64,000 bases of DNA from an uncultured Ectothiorhodospiraceae bacterium (GTDB lineage: Bacteria; Pseudomonadota; Gammaproteobacteria; XJ16; Halofilaceae), in assembly GCA_913055615.1 (NCBI GenBank), contig CAJXKK010000009.1, forward strand, positions 24,205 to 88,204, written 5' to 3'. A program made the position numbers and the translations under genes. Position 1 is the stretch's first letter. Every line of letters begins with the position of its first letter. The notes under the pieces are model-generated. The model ran no database searches and had not been told where the DNA came from. It saw nothing but the letters and a program-made list of their open reading frames with translations. Below are positions 1 to 8,888 of this stretch, one piece after another.

Positions 1-1100
1 AGGGTGTCGGCCTCCGGCAGTCCCGTCGAAGGTTGCGGGCGCCCTGGTTCCGGGCCGGCTTCGCGCCGGCGCACCGTCACGAACCGATCCAGGCGGTTGA
101 CCAGCGTCTGCCACCAGCCGCTGGTGGCGTTGCTTTCACTCGCCTCGACGGTCGTTACACTGCCGGCCGCGGGCAGATCGGGCACGCGCGCGAGCAGGTT
201 CTGCAGCCGCAACGCGATCCCTTCGAGATCCGCGGTGTCCACCGAGCGCAGCGCCGAGAGGTTCTCGATGATGCGCTGGCGCAGCGGCAGCAGCCGAACA
301 TCGCCGAACCCGCTGATGGCCCGATCAGCGGCCTCGAGTGCCGCGATGGCGCTGCGGGTATCGCGGTCGATCGACACCCGGCGCTGGGCGATCGACAGCA
401 GGTAGCGGATCTCGGCGAGGCGCCAGTTGATCTGATCGCGGGTCGCGAGCTCGCGGATATCCGCCACACCCGACTCGACCGTCGCGAGCCGCTCGCGCAC
501 CGCGCCGAGGGCCTCATCGCGCGCCGAGATCAGCGCCTCGGCCTTGTCGTCGACCGCCGACTGCAGGCGTTGCTCGAATCGGCTCTCGAGCTCGTTTTCG
601 AGGCTCCGCAGGGCGGAGCGCTCCGCCAGGGGGTCAATCGCCTTCTCGCGCTCGGCAGGGATGTCCGCGACGCGCTGTTCGAGCTTGTGGAGGCGCCAGC
701 CGAGATAACCCGCGGCCCCGGCGGCGACCAGCGCGATCAACAGCGCCAGCGCGAGCACCCATCGGCCGCCGCGCCGTTCGGGTGGCACGGCGGTGGTTGT
801 GCCCTCACCCGAATCACCCGAGCCGCTGCCGTCGTCGTCTGCCGCCGGATCCCTGTCCGCATCGCCTTCCACGGGGGCCTCACCGTTAGACGGGTCACCG
901 CCGCGTTCCGCGTCCTCCGGCTCGGCCTCCCCGGGCGTCGTGGTTTGATGGCCCGACTCCGATGCCGTGGCCGACCCTGTCTCCGGCTCGACCCCGCCCT
1001 CGGTTTCCGCGGCCCCATCCGGTGCCGGAGTGCGTTCCTCGCCCTCGTGCGGATCGGGCCTACCGGTGTGTCGGTCATCGTCCGAACGTTGATCGTTCAT
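1..1100 (-). CDS. hemX: HemX-like membrane protein (uroporphyrinogen-III C-methyltransferase-like), 3' end cut by window edge
   Basis: The frame opens with ATG at 1100 and stays open for 366 codons to base 1, so the C-terminus is missing. Residues 1-110 are acidic, Glu/Asp/Gly/Pro-rich low complexity. Residues about 111-132 form one membrane segment (RWVLALALLIALVAAGAAG). A long helical, probably coiled-coil periplasmic stretch follows, with repeated heptad-like Leu/Arg/Glu and the INWRLAEIRYLL block typical of HemX. The start overlaps the hemD stop (ATGA), so the gene is the distal member of hemC-hemD-hemX. HemX-family proteins are inner-membrane anchored and of unsettled function; despite the common name, no methyltransferase catalytic domain is visible. 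The call rests on architecture plus synteny. Confidence 0.85.
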   Translation of the reverse strand, partial: MNDQRSDDDRHTGRPDPHEGEERTPAPDGAAETEGGVEPETGSATASESGHQTTTPGEAEPEDAERGGDPSNGEAPVEGDADRDPAADDDGSGSGDSGEGTTTAVPPERRGGRWVLALALLIALVAAGAAGYLGWRLHKLEQRVADIPAEREKAIDPLAERSALRSLENELESRFEQRLQSAVDDKAEALISARDEALGAVRERLATVESGVADIRELATRDQINWRLAEIRYLLSIAQRRVSIDRDTRSAIAALEAADRAISGFGDVRLLPLRQRIIENLSALRSVDTADLEGIALRLQNLLARVPDLPAAGSVTTVEASESNATSGWWQTLVNRLDRFVTVRRREAGPEPGRPQPSTGLPEADT

Positions 1101-1861
1101 GCGGACCCCGTTTTCCCCTGCGATGACGGTGTGGCAAGCCGCTCGGCCGCCGCGATGATCGAGTCGCTGTCGGCGCCGCCGGCCACCGTGATCGGTCCGG
1201 TGAATCCGGCCTCGCGCGCCTGCGCTGCACCCCGTTCGCTCACGACCACCAGCGGGCGGGCGAGCATGCGCGTACGGGTGGCGGGCTCGATCATGGCAAT
1301 CAGGTTGGTCACTCCTTCATTGCTGGTGACCGTAATGATATCGCACTGCGCCGCCTCGACCGGCGCGGGTCCGGCGGGCCGCGCCCGCCGGTACACCTCA
1401 GCATAATCGACCCTGGCGCCACGTGCCACGAGGCTGCGGCCGAGCAACCCGCGCCCGCCCTCGCCGCGGACGATCAGCACATGGCGCCCGGAGACGCGCC
1501 CCGGCGCCAGTGCCGGATGGGCCAGCAGGCCCTCGCTGTCGTTCGAATCGACCGGTTCCAACGTGACGCCGAAACCGCGCTCGCGCAACGCGGCGATCGT
1601 CGCCGGGCCCACGCCGGCCACTTCGAACGTGCCCCGCAGATCCATCCCGTCGCTGCCGTGCTGGACCGCCGCCGGGCTGGTGAACAGGACGATGTCATAG
1701 CGCCCGGCGTCGCCTGCGCCGGACCACGGAACCGGCTGGATCTCGATCACGGGGCAGGTGACCGGCCGCGCCCCCAGCGCCGAGAGCCGCTCGATCAGGT
1801 CGGCGGCCCGCTCGCGCGGGCGGGTCACCAGCACCGACAGTCCTGCCAGTGGCGAGGGCAT
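1097..1861 (-). CDS. hemD: Uroporphyrinogen-III synthase
   Basis: 254 residues, normal family length. HemD cyclises and inverts ring D of hydroxymethylbilane to give uroporphyrinogen III, the branch point to haem, sirohaem and cobalamin; it is cytoplasmic. The N-terminus (LSVLVTRPRERAADLIERL) is the classic HemD opening. The internal blocks DIVLFTSPAAV, VAGVGPATIAALRE and CDIITVTSNEGVTNL match the two-lobed fold, in which sequence conservation is otherwise low. It lies 3 bases downstream of the hemC stop and overlaps the hemX start by 4 bases, so the three genes are very probably co-transcribed and translationally coupled. Confidence 0.95.
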   Translation of the reverse strand: MPSPLAGLSVLVTRPRERAADLIERLSALGARPVTCPVIEIQPVPWSGAGDAGRYDIVLFTSPAAVQHGSDGMDLRGTFEVAGVGPATIAALRERGFGVTLEPVDSNDSEGLLAHPALAPGRVSGRHVLIVRGEGGRGLLGRSLVARGARVDYAEVYRRARPAGPAPVEAAQCDIITVTSNEGVTNLIAMIEPATRTRMLARPLVVVSERGAAQAREAGFTGPITVAGGADSDSIIAAAERLATPSSQGKTGSA

Positions 1862-1864
1862 CGC

Positions 1865-2800
1865 TCAGTGGGCCGCGGCCGCGAGCAGCCGGCCGGCACC
1901 CCGCCCGAGGAGCTCATCGGCCAACCCGGAGCCCAGCGCCTCGGCCTGCGCGACCGGTCCCTCGCGTTCGCCGGCGATCAGGGCGCTGCCGTCCGGGGCC
2001 GCGACCCGGGCGCGCAGGTGCATGTGGGCGCCTTCGATCACCGCGTAGCCCGCGATCGGTGACAGGCAACTGCCGCCGAGGCGATGGCTGACGGCCCGTT
2101 CGGAGCGCACGCAGGCGGCGGTATTGCTGTCATCGAGGGCCGCGATCAGGGATTCGACCCCGGGATCGCCGCGGCGGCACTCGATCCCGAGCGCCCCCTG
2201 GCCGATCGCCGGCAGGCACAGCTGCGAATCCAGCGGACGGGTAATCCGCTCCTCGAACCCGAGGCGTTCGAGCCCGGCCACCGCCAGCACGATCGCGTCG
2301 AAGTCACCGGCGTCGAGCTTGGCGAGGCGCGTGTTCACGTTGCCGCGCAACTCATGGATCCGGCAGTGCGGCAGGGCGTACAGGAGCTGGCTGGCCCGGC
2401 GCTGGCTGCAGGTGCCGACGACCGCGCCCTCGGGCAGCTCGCGCGGATCGTCGACGCGGTTGGAGACGAAGGCGTCGAATGGGCTCTCGCGCCCGAGGAT
2501 CACGGGCAGGTGCAGGCCCTCGGGGAAATAACCGGGCACGTCCTTCATCGAGTGCACGGCGATGTCGGCGCGCCCGTCGAGAAGGCCTTCCTCCAACTCC
2601 TTCACGAACAACCCCTTGCCGCCGATCGCCGCGAGCGAGCGGTCGAGCACGCGATCGCCCTCGGTCTTCATCCCCACGAGCTCGATCTCCAGCTCCGGAT
2701 GGGCGGCCTGCAGGCGGCGGCCCACGAACTCCGCCTGGTACCAGGCGAGCGGGCTTTTGCGGGTGGCGATACGCAGCGTTGTCGCGGTCATGGCAGTCAC
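1865..2800 (-). CDS. hemC: Porphobilinogen deaminase (hydroxymethylbilane synthase)
   Basis: 311 residues. It polymerises four porphobilinogen units into hydroxymethylbilane on a covalently bound dipyrromethane primer. Visible hallmarks: TLRIATRKSPLAWYQAEFV at the N-terminus, the substrate loop HSMKDVPGYFPEGL, GTCSQRRASQLL, RGNVNTRLAKLDAGDFDA, and the cofactor-binding cysteine in LGGSCLSPIAGYA (Cys245, close to E. coli Cys242). The start codon overlaps the stop of algR (ATGA, 2797-2800), placing hemC at the head of hemCDX but behind the algZ-algR pair, an arrangement also known in Pseudomonas. An alternative start three codons downstream (MTATT) cannot be excluded. Confidence 0.97.
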   Translation of the reverse strand: MTAMTATTLRIATRKSPLAWYQAEFVGRRLQAAHPELEIELVGMKTEGDRVLDRSLAAIGGKGLFVKELEEGLLDGRADIAVHSMKDVPGYFPEGLHLPVILGRESPFDAFVSNRVDDPRELPEGAVVGTCSQRRASQLLYALPHCRIHELRGNVNTRLAKLDAGDFDAIVLAVAGLERLGFEERITRPLDSQLCLPAIGQGALGIECRRGDPGVESLIAALDDSNTAACVRSERAVSHRLGGSCLSPIAGYAVIEGAHMHLRARVAAPDGSALIAGEREGPVAQAEALGSGLADELLGRGAGRLLAAAAH

Positions 2801-3540
2801 CGGCCGGACTGTGCGCCGGCATGTTTCAGGCGCCGGCGTACCGCCGGCAGATGGCGTCGGCTGACCTCGAGGGTGGCATCACTGACCTTGAACCAGATCC
2901 GGTTCTGGCCGTCGGGGCAGCGGCGAAGGCCGCCAATCCAGGCCTCCGCGACCAGCGCATTGCGGTGGATGCGCATGAACCGGTCGCCGAACTCCTGCTC
3001 CAGCGATTTTAACGAGTCCTCGATCAGGAGTTCGCCGAAACGGTGATGGACGGTGACATATTTATGTTCGGCGAGGAAGTACAGGACATCGCAGACGGGC
3101 ACCAGCTGCAGCTCGCCACCAAGGCGGGCACAGAGCTGCTCGCGCGGCTGATCGGCGTGCGGCCCTTCGGCCCGCTGCGCCCGGGTCGGGCGCCGCGCCG
3201 CCGCCAGCGACTTTGCCAGCCGGTCCGCACGTACGGGTTTGAGCAGATAATCCGCGGCTCGCGCCTCGAACGCCTCCAGGGCATGGTCGCCGTAGGCGGT
3301 CGTGAAGATCACGGCCGGTGGCGGATCCGTGTGCGCCAGGTGCCGCGCGGCCTCGAGGCCGTCCATGCCGGGCATCCGCACGTCGAGCAGGACGATATCC
3401 GCTTCGGTCGCTTCGGCGCGCCGGACCGCCTCCGCGCCGTCGCCGGCCTCGCCCACGACCTCGAATCCGTCCAGTTCCTCCACCAGCCGCGCCAGGCGCG
3501 CGCGCGCCGGCGCCTCGTCGTCTACCACCAGCACTTTCAT
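2797..3540 (-). CDS. algR: AlgR-type LytTR response regulator
   Basis: 247 residues. A receiver domain (residues 1-120) carries the acidic pocket VVDDE (Asp7-Asp8-Glu9), the phospho-acceptor Asp53 in LLDVRMPGMDG and the conserved Lys in YLLKPV. A LytTR DNA-binding domain follows (about 140-240: RIHRNALVAEAWIGGL and the terminal VSRRHLPAVRRRLK). In Pseudomonas, AlgR with AlgZ/FimS controls alginate, type IV pili minor pilins and virulence. A minor pilin cluster lies in this same window (42.0-49.6 kb) and is a plausible but unproven target. The gene overlaps both algZ and hemC by 4 bases. Confidence 0.92.
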   Translation of the reverse strand: MKVLVVDDEAPARARLARLVEELDGFEVVGEAGDGAEAVRRAEATEADIVLLDVRMPGMDGLEAARHLAHTDPPPAVIFTTAYGDHALEAFEARAADYLLKPVRADRLAKSLAAARRPTRAQRAEGPHADQPREQLCARLGGELQLVPVCDVLYFLAEHKYVTVHHRFGELLIEDSLKSLEQEFGDRFMRIHRNALVAEAWIGGLRRCPDGQNRIWFKVSDATLEVSRRHLPAVRRRLKHAGAQSGR

Positions 3541-4580
3541 GTCGTTTCGCTCCTTGCCAGCGGGATCCGGATCGTCACCCGATAATCGCCGTCGTCATCC
3601 CGCACATCCATGAGCGCGCCCTCGGCGTAGGCAAACGCAAGGCGCTGGCGCACATTGTCCTGCGCGATCCGATGGCCCTTCGAGGGTCGCGGGGACGCGG
3701 GCAGGGGATTGGTGATGGTCACCGTTACCGCCTCGGCGTCCCTGCGGGTCACGATCCGGATGCGGCCACCGGCCGTGCACTGCTCGATGCCATGATAGAC
3801 CGCGTTCTCGACCAGTGGTTGCAGCGACAGCGCCGGGATTTCGACGTCATCCGCCTCCGCGTCGCGATCCCACTCCACCACCAGGCGCTCACCCAGGCGC
3901 TGGCCCTCGATGCGCAGGTAACTGCCCACCAGTTCCAGTTCCTCGGACAGGGGCACATAGGTCTTGTGGGCGAGTGCGGCGCGGAACAGCTCGGACAGAT
4001 CCTCGACCGCGCGCTCCGCGGTCGCCGGGGCGGACCGCGTCAGGCTCGCGATCGTATTCATGCTGTTGAACAGGAAATGGGGCCGGATGCGCGCCTGCAG
4101 CGCCTGCACCTGCGCCTCGGCCGAGGCTTCGACATCGCGCTGCCATTGCGCGGTCACGTAGAAGTATCGCAGGGCGATCCCGCTGACCATCACGCTGATC
4201 ACGCCGTTCTCCAGCAGCAGCGTCGCCAGATCCATCGTCCCCAGGGGCAGGAGGATCAGGCCCGCGATCGTGTGCGCGATCCAGGTGAAGGACAGCGTCA
4301 CGAACTGCAGCACACCGAATGCCGCCACCGCCGCCACGCGATCATCGAGCCGGGCCAGCCACCCCTGCAGTCCACACAGCAGGGCGATATCGACGATCGC
4401 CACCCACTGGATGAACAGCGACATCGTCGCCAGCGAGCGCAGCCGCTCGAACCAGTCGCCCGGGGTCGCCGCCACGAGCACGAACGCCAGCAACTGCGCG
4501 ATGACCATCGTACGCAGGAGATTGCCCTGCTCGCAGAAGTCCGGCAGAAACGGCCGTGTGCCAGCTTCGCGTGCGCTCAT
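3537..4580 (-). CDS. algZ: AlgZ/FimS-like sensor histidine kinase (His_kinase family)
   Basis: 347 residues from the ATG at 4580. The frame extends 18 codons further, but that extension is not family-like. About five hydrophobic segments lie between residues 23 and 140. The His_kinase (LytS/YehU type) block [18 protein letters not shown] follows, with His168 as the candidate phospho-acceptor, and then a compact HATPase ([33 protein letters not shown]). It lacks a separate periplasmic sensor domain, as AlgZ does. The stop overlaps the start of the cognate regulator algR. It is transcribed divergently from argH, sharing about 100 bp of upstream region. No strong Shine-Dalgarno is seen at the chosen start, so the start is the weakest part of the call. 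Confidence 0.88.
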   Translation of the reverse strand: MSAREAGTRPFLPDFCEQGNLLRTMVIAQLLAFVLVAATPGDWFERLRSLATMSLFIQWVAIVDIALLCGLQGWLARLDDRVAAVAAFGVLQFVTLSFTWIAHTIAGLILLPLGTMDLATLLLENGVISVMVSGIALRYFYVTAQWQRDVEASAEAQVQALQARIRPHFLFNSMNTIASLTRSAPATAERAVEDLSELFRAALAHKTYVPLSEELELVGSYLRIEGQRLGERLVVEWDRDAEADDVEIPALSLQPLVENAVYHGIEQCTAGGRIRIVTRRDAEAVTVTITNPLPASPRPSKGHRIAQDNVRQRLAFAYAEGALMDVRDDDGDYRVTIRIPLARSETT

Positions 4581-4652
4581 GGAGCCATCATAGACGCCCG
4601 CCGCCAGGCGTGCACATCCGCGGTCGAACTGCACGCCCTGCGACCACTCCTT

Positions 4653-4658
4653 TATACT
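4653..4658 (+). promoter_or_regulatory. Candidate -10 element of argH
   Basis: TATACT sits 27 bases upstream of the argH ATG in otherwise GC-rich sequence. No good -35 hexamer is visible at the usual spacing. The only other landmark is the ribosome-binding site GGGAGAG just before the start at 4685. The region is the shared divergent spacer with algZ. Confidence 0.4.
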
Positions 4659-4684
4659 TGCCGCTCGCCGATGGGAGAGCCGTA

Positions 4685-6094
4685 ATGAGTGGCAGTGACG
4701 ACAGTGGCGCCAAACCCTGGGGTGGCCGCTTCACCGAACCGACCGACGCCTTCGTCGAGGCCTTCACCGCCTCCCAGACCTTCGACTGTCGGCTGTACCG
4801 CCACGACATCATGGGCTCGCGCGCGCATGCGCGCATGCTGACCGCCGTCGGCGTCCTCACGGACGCGGAGCTCGACGCCATACTGGAAGGGCTGGATGGC
4901 GTCCAGGGCGATATCGAAGCGGGCCGCTTCGAATGGAGCGATGCCCTCGAAGACGTGCACATGCACATCGAGCATGCGCTCACGCAGCGCATCGGCGATG
5001 CCGGCAAGAAACTCCACACCGGGCGCTCACGCAACGACCAGGTCGCCACCGACCTGCGGCTCTACCTGCGCGATGCCATCGACGGCCTCGCCACCGAACT
5101 GCGCCGCCTCTGCGAGGGCCTGCTCCAACAGGCTGGCCGCCACCCCGATGCGGTCATGCCCGGCTTCACCCATCTGCAGACCGCGCAGCCCGTCACCTTC
5201 GGCCACCACATGCTGGCCTGGTTCGAGATGCTGATGCGCGATGCTGATCGGCTGATGGACTGCCGCAAACGCACCAATGTGATGCCACTCGGCGCCGCAG
5301 CGCTCGCCGGCACGCCGTACCCGATCGACCGCGGGATGACCGCCGATCTGCTCGGCTTCGAGCGCCCGGCCGAGAACTCGCTGGATGCCGTCAGCGACCG
5401 CGACTTCGCGATCGAGTTCTGCCACTGGGGCGCGACCACGATGATGCACCTGTCACGCATGAGCGAAGAACTGGTGCTGTGGACCTCGCCCGCGTTCGAC
5501 TTCATCGACCTGCCGGATCGCTTCTGCACCGGCTCCTCGATCATGCCGCAGAAGAAGAACCCGGACGTCCCGGAACTCGTGCGCGGCAAGACCGGAAGAG
5601 TGAACGGTCATCTGATGGGCCTGCTCACGCTCATGAAGAGCCAACCGCTCGCGTACAACAAGGACAACCAGGAAGACAAGGAACCGCTGTTTGACACCGT
5701 CGACACACTGGCCGGCTCCCTGCGCGCCTTCGCCGACATGATCCCCGCGATCGAAATCAAACCGGAGAACATGGCCGACCGCGCAAAGAAAGGCTTCGCG
5801 ACGGCGACCGACCTGGCGGACTACCTCGTAAGAAAAGGCGTAGCCTTCCGGGATGCCCACGAAATCGTAGGCAAAACCGTCCGCCACGCCATAGAAAGCG
5901 AATGCGACATCGCCGATCTGCCGCTCGCGGACCTGCAACAGTTCTCAAACGCGATCGAGCAGGACGTCTACGAAGTCCTCACCCTCGAAGGCTCGGCCGC
6001 CAGCCGCAACCACCTCGGCGGCACCGCCCCCGACCAGGTCCGCGCCGCAACGAAACGAGGCCACAACCGCCTCAACGAGACACTACGCATGTAG
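4685..6094 (+). CDS. argH: Argininosuccinate lyase
   Basis: 469 residues from the ATG at 4685, which is preceded by GGGAGAG. The reading frame is open further upstream but that part is not family-like. The enzyme cleaves argininosuccinate to arginine and fumarate, the last step of arginine synthesis. Family blocks: [20 protein letters not shown] at the N-terminus, [18 protein letters not shown], the pocket [14 protein letters not shown], and the fumarase/aspartase signature [12 protein letters not shown] (residues 283-294) carrying the catalytic serine. Length matches the family. It appears monocistronic, and a palindromic repeat starts within its last codons. Confidence 0.98.
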   Translation: MSGSDDSGAKPWGGRFTEPTDAFVEAFTASQTFDCRLYRHDIMGSRAHARMLTAVGVLTDAELDAILEGLDGVQGDIEAGRFEWSDALEDVHMHIEHALTQRIGDAGKKLHTGRSRNDQVATDLRLYLRDAIDGLATELRRLCEGLLQQAGRHPDAVMPGFTHLQTAQPVTFGHHMLAWFEMLMRDADRLMDCRKRTNVMPLGAAALAGTPYPIDRGMTADLLGFERPAENSLDAVSDRDFAIEFCHWGATTMMHLSRMSEELVLWTSPAFDFIDLPDRFCTGSSIMPQKKNPDVPELVRGKTGRVNGHLMGLLTLMKSQPLAYNKDNQEDKEPLFDTVDTLAGSLRAFADMIPAIEIKPENMADRAKKGFATATDLADYLVRKGVAFRDAHEIVGKTVRHAIESECDIADLPLADLQQFSNAIEQDVYEVLTLEGSAASRNHLGGTAPDQVRAATKRGHNRLNETLRM

Positions 6095-6121
6095 CCCGGA
6101 TGCAGCGAAGCGGAATCCGGG
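6091..6121 (+). repeat. Palindromic repeat, family C (GTAGCCCGGATG...ATCCGGG)
   Basis: A 31-bp palindromic unit of the form GTAGCCCGGATGCAGC-N-GCGGAATCCGGG directly follows (and touches) the argH stop codon. Further copies are at 30721-30751 (+) and 19909-19940 (-), and an enlarged version is at 54208-54309 (-). Here it may also serve as the transcript 3' end hairpin of argH. Confidence 0.75.
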
Positions 6122-6494
6122 AATCGAACATCGCATCGATGCACCAACCCCGCCTCATCGGCAACATCCAACAAAGACGGCGTTTTCACGCAGAGCGCGT
6201 CCGGGAGCACCACAAGTAGGCCGGCTTTTGCCGAAAGGCAACAGCCGGCATACCCTCCGCACAGAATCTCCCCATCACCTGTAGGAGCGAGCTTGCTCGC
6301 GAACCGACCACACGATTCCCGACCTGGCAGCCAACCCCCAACGCTTCACCGAAGCCCCACAAAAAAACGATCCCACGCAGAGCCGCAAAGAAACCGAATA
6401 ATCGAACAAACCCCGCCGTTCTCCCTGCACGCCGCGCTCTCAGCGCCTCTGCGAGAAAAATCAAACAACGCCAGAGCAGAACCGCAACCGAAAT
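6095..6494. other. Gene-free spacer with mixed palindromic repeats
   Basis: 400 bases between argH (+) and the cbiZ-like gene (-). It contains the family C palindrome (6091-6121), a small hairpin with GCCGGC-type arms (6220-6232 / 6237-6249), a single REP unit (6280-6302) and degenerate CGCAGAG/CTCTGCG motifs (about 6373-6465) like those at 57.7-58.1 kb. No coding potential is recognised. Confidence 0.7.
6280..6302 (+). repeat. Single REP unit, class A (TGTAGGAGCGAGCTTGCTCGCGA)
   Basis: A lone copy of the unit that elsewhere in the window occurs as inverted doublets (24752-24829, 37309-37386, 50675-50752). No inverted partner is present within 100 bp, so it is either a solo unit or the remnant of a doublet. 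Confidence 0.85.
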
Positions 6495-7181
6495 TCACTC
6501 ACCCCGCCCGGCCTCCATCGACAACCCCATAGCCCGAATCACCGCCGCAGCCAGGCACCGCCCTGACACCGTGTGATACCCCGTATAAGGCGAGTCCTCA
6601 AACCCGGGCGCACCCACGACAGCCACCGCATCCGTCCCGGTCCCCGTCGCCGTGCCGCCACCGGCCGCGACAATCCCCTGATCCGCAAGCACCGCCGCCT
6701 TCGTCTCCGCCACCAACCCCAGTGCCTCCGCACGCGCCGCGGCTGTCAACGCGAGCGAGGTCGCGGCGATAATATTGATCGTACCCGCCCCGGAATGATC
6801 GACCGCCGGTCCACCGGCGCGATGCGCATTACTGAACCCGACCGTCGCCACGGCCAGCCACTCGACGTTGCCGAGTACCTCATGCGCGACCCCGGCATTG
6901 CCCGCGGGCACACCCGTCATCAACCCGACGGTCGGACCCCGCCAATCCTGCGCCCGGGCGATCGCCGCGAACGTGCCCGCGGGATCGTCACACGCCGCCA
7001 CCACATCCGGCCCGTCGACACACAGGTTCACGACCCGCTCGGCAACCACATCCCCGCCGCCGACCGGCGCCGACGACAGCACCGGCCGCGCCCCATCGAA
7101 CAACAACGCGTTCCATCGCGCAGCACGCACGAGCGCGACCCCCGCGACCGGGCGATCGTCGCCAACGGTGCTCATCGCCAC
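6495..7181 (-). CDS. cbiZ: Adenosylcobinamide amidohydrolase (CbiZ-like)
   Basis: 228 residues. CbiZ removes the aminopropanol tail of adenosylcobinamide or pseudocobalamin to give adenosylcobyric acid, allowing salvage of foreign corrinoids. Family motifs in order: GPTVGLMTG, LAVATVGFSNAHRAG, the GTINIIAATSLAL block, AETKAAVLADQGI, and the signature GGTATGTGTDAVAVV, then a conserved HTVSGRCLAAAVIRAM tail. The frame opens at GTG 7181, with ATG 7175 an equal alternative. No other cobalamin gene is near, and the flanks are palindromic repeats. A stand-alone salvage gene is plausible but pathway context is missing. The family assignment comes from recalled motifs, not a search. Confidence 0.8.
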   Translation of the reverse strand: MAMSTVGDDRPVAGVALVRAARWNALLFDGARPVLSSAPVGGGDVVAERVVNLCVDGPDVVAACDDPAGTFAAIARAQDWRGPTVGLMTGVPAGNAGVAHEVLGNVEWLAVATVGFSNAHRAGGPAVDHSGAGTINIIAATSLALTAAARAEALGLVAETKAAVLADQGIVAAGGGTATGTGTDAVAVVGAPGFEDSPYTGYHTVSGRCLAAAVIRAMGLSMEAGRGE

Positions 7182-7226
7182 CCACCACTCGCGAAAGGCG
7201 TCACAGGAATCCCCACGTAAATGCAG

Positions 7227-7290
7227 GCCGGTTTGCGCGGTTCATGGAGATCTGGAACTTGCCCGGGGCATATCACCGCGCAATGCCGGC
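7227..7290. repeat. GCCGGC-type inverted repeat (family D)
   Basis: Arms GCCGGTTTGCGCGGT (7227-7241) and its near complement (7275-7290) are separated by 33 bases. The pair is related to 37163-37233 and to the shorter hairpins at 6220-6249 and 62763-62792. It lies between cbiZ and the carboxylesterase gene. Confidence 0.6.
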
Positions 7291-7390
7291 ATTCCCCGGC
7301 CGCGAAATCCGCTGCATGCCCGAAACGCACCCGGCGCCGGGGAAACCGTCCTACAGAACGACACTCGCCGACCTGCCCTCCGGACCCGCG

Positions 7391-8071
7391 CTACTGCCCG
7401 ACCCCCACCGTGTCCACCATCCACATCCGAATATCGCCGATCTCCTCGCCACAGACCGAATGCGGCATCGGATACGTATGCCAGTCCGGGGCTGGCCGAA
7501 CTGAGCCGATCCGATCCCGTGAATATTCCGCCAGCGTCAACGGCACCACCGGATCCTGCTGCCCGTGGGCCTGAAAGATCGGCGTCAGCCGGTTCCCCGC
7601 GCTTACCTCGGCCTCAAGCCGGTCCGCCAGCAACAGATACGCCGACAACGCCATGATCCCGCCCAGCCGCTCCGCATGCCGCAACCCGACGTGCAGCGCC
7701 ACCGCACCGCCCTGCGAGAAACCGGCCAGCACGATCCGCTCCGCCGGCACGCCGAGCTCCTTCTCCCGCGCGATCAATGCCTCCACGATCTCCGTCGAAT
7801 CACGGATACCGTCCTCATCCTCCTTGGAAGCGAGATCCACCCCGGCGATGTCGTACCACGCCCGCATCCGCATCCCGCCGTTCACCGTTACGGGCCGTTG
7901 CGGCGCATGCGGAAACACGAACCGCACACCGTGGCCCGCCGGCATTCGCAACTCCGGTACGATCGGCTCAAAGTCATGCCCATCCGCCCCGAGACCATGC
8001 AGCCAGATAACGGTCCAGCGATGCTCGCCGGGTGCGGGGACTTCTACGCATTCAGGAAGTGTCTGTGTCAT
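7391..8071 (-). CDS. Alpha/beta-hydrolase carboxylesterase (phospholipase/carboxylesterase family)
   Basis: 226 residues from the ATG at 8071; the frame is open upstream but that extension does not look like the family. It is a cytoplasmic serine esterase of the EstB/acyl-protein-thioesterase-like family. Visible: IWLHGLGADGHDF (oxyanion region), the nucleophile motif GFSQGG with Ser119, catalytic Asp173 in GQQDPVVPL, and His204 in MPHSVCGEE, a complete and correctly ordered triad. Length is typical. Substrate is unknown; such enzymes usually act on short-chain esters. It stands alone, with palindromic sequence downstream. Confidence 0.93.
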   Translation of the reverse strand: MTQTLPECVEVPAPGEHRWTVIWLHGLGADGHDFEPIVPELRMPAGHGVRFVFPHAPQRPVTVNGGMRMRAWYDIAGVDLASKEDEDGIRDSTEIVEALIAREKELGVPAERIVLAGFSQGGAVALHVGLRHAERLGGIMALSAYLLLADRLEAEVSAGNRLTPIFQAHGQQDPVVPLTLAEYSRDRIGSVRPAPDWHTYPMPHSVCGEEIGDIRMWMVDTVGVGQ

Positions 8072-8429
8072 AGGGCGGCGATTGTCACCGGCGATGCGAT
8101 CCGCCGCAAGATCGCTCCGCGAACTGCAGGGCTTCCGGAAAATGCCCCATCCAGCCGCACGCCACACGGAGCACAGGTCGCCGGCAGGCCCATCCCGACC
8201 GTTTTCCGCGTTGCCGACACGGTTGAATCGGCTCCATCTGCCTGTCTGCATCCGCCCCGGAAGGCCGCGCCCACGCCACATATCTGGTGACAACCCGATT
8301 TCCCTGCTACTTATGGATAACAGCGTTACCGCCGGAAACGTTCGGCATCAGGTGCCCGTCGGGAACCGCGCACAATTACGCGGTGAAGGCGACCTTTCCT
8401 GAGCCTCCCCAACAAGAGGAGCAAGCGAT
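8072..8429. other. Divergent intergenic region, no feature recognised
   Basis: 358 bases between the divergently transcribed esterase and DUF302 genes. It must hold both promoters, but no convincing hexamer pair stands out. Only the DUF302 ribosome-binding site (AGAGGAG, about 8415-8421) is clear. No repeat or coding frame is supported. Confidence 0.5.
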
Positions 8430-8813
8430 ATGTACTACGTAGTGGAAACCGACAAGGCATTCGAAAAGGCCTCCTCCGACCTCGAAGCGGCAGTGAAGAA
8501 GCTCGGATTTGGCGTGCTCCATGTCCTGGATCTCGGCGAAACGCTTCGAAGTAAAGGCGTCGATTTCGAAGACGACTGCAAAGTGTTCGATGTATGCGAC
8601 CCAAATCAGGCCGCCAAAGTATTATCCGTGGACATGAAGCTCAATATGGCTTTGCCATGCCGGATTTCGGTATATACCGAAAACGGCACCACCAGGATCG
8701 GTTTGATCAAGCCAACCCGGATGCTCTCTGCACTATCAGATGATCCCGATCTGAATCAGGTAGCAAAGGATGTAGAGGATAAAACGATCCGAATGATCGA
8801 GAACGCGAAGTAG
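8430..8813 (+). CDS. DUF302 family protein
   Basis: 127 residues, a typical size for a stand-alone DUF302 domain. It has the conserved features of the family: VKKLGFGVLHVLDLGETLRS, the KVFDVCDPNQAAKVL core with its cysteine, and MALPCRISVY with a second cysteine. The function of the family is unknown; it is often found beside sulfur- or metal-related genes, but no such context exists here. The ribosome-binding site AGAGGAG is strong. Base composition is visibly more AT-rich than the neighbours (AAA, ATT, GTA codons), suggesting recent acquisition. The gene stands alone, followed by repeats. Confidence 0.88.
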   Translation: MYYVVETDKAFEKASSDLEAAVKKLGFGVLHVLDLGETLRSKGVDFEDDCKVFDVCDPNQAAKVLSVDMKLNMALPCRISVYTENGTTRIGLIKPTRMLSALSDDPDLNQVAKDVEDKTIRMIENAK

Positions 8814-8888
8814 ACCGAACGTGCTTATGAAACCGAAAAAGCCGACTTTAACAAACGTCTGATTATCGGGAGTCCTGTACGTAGTGCT

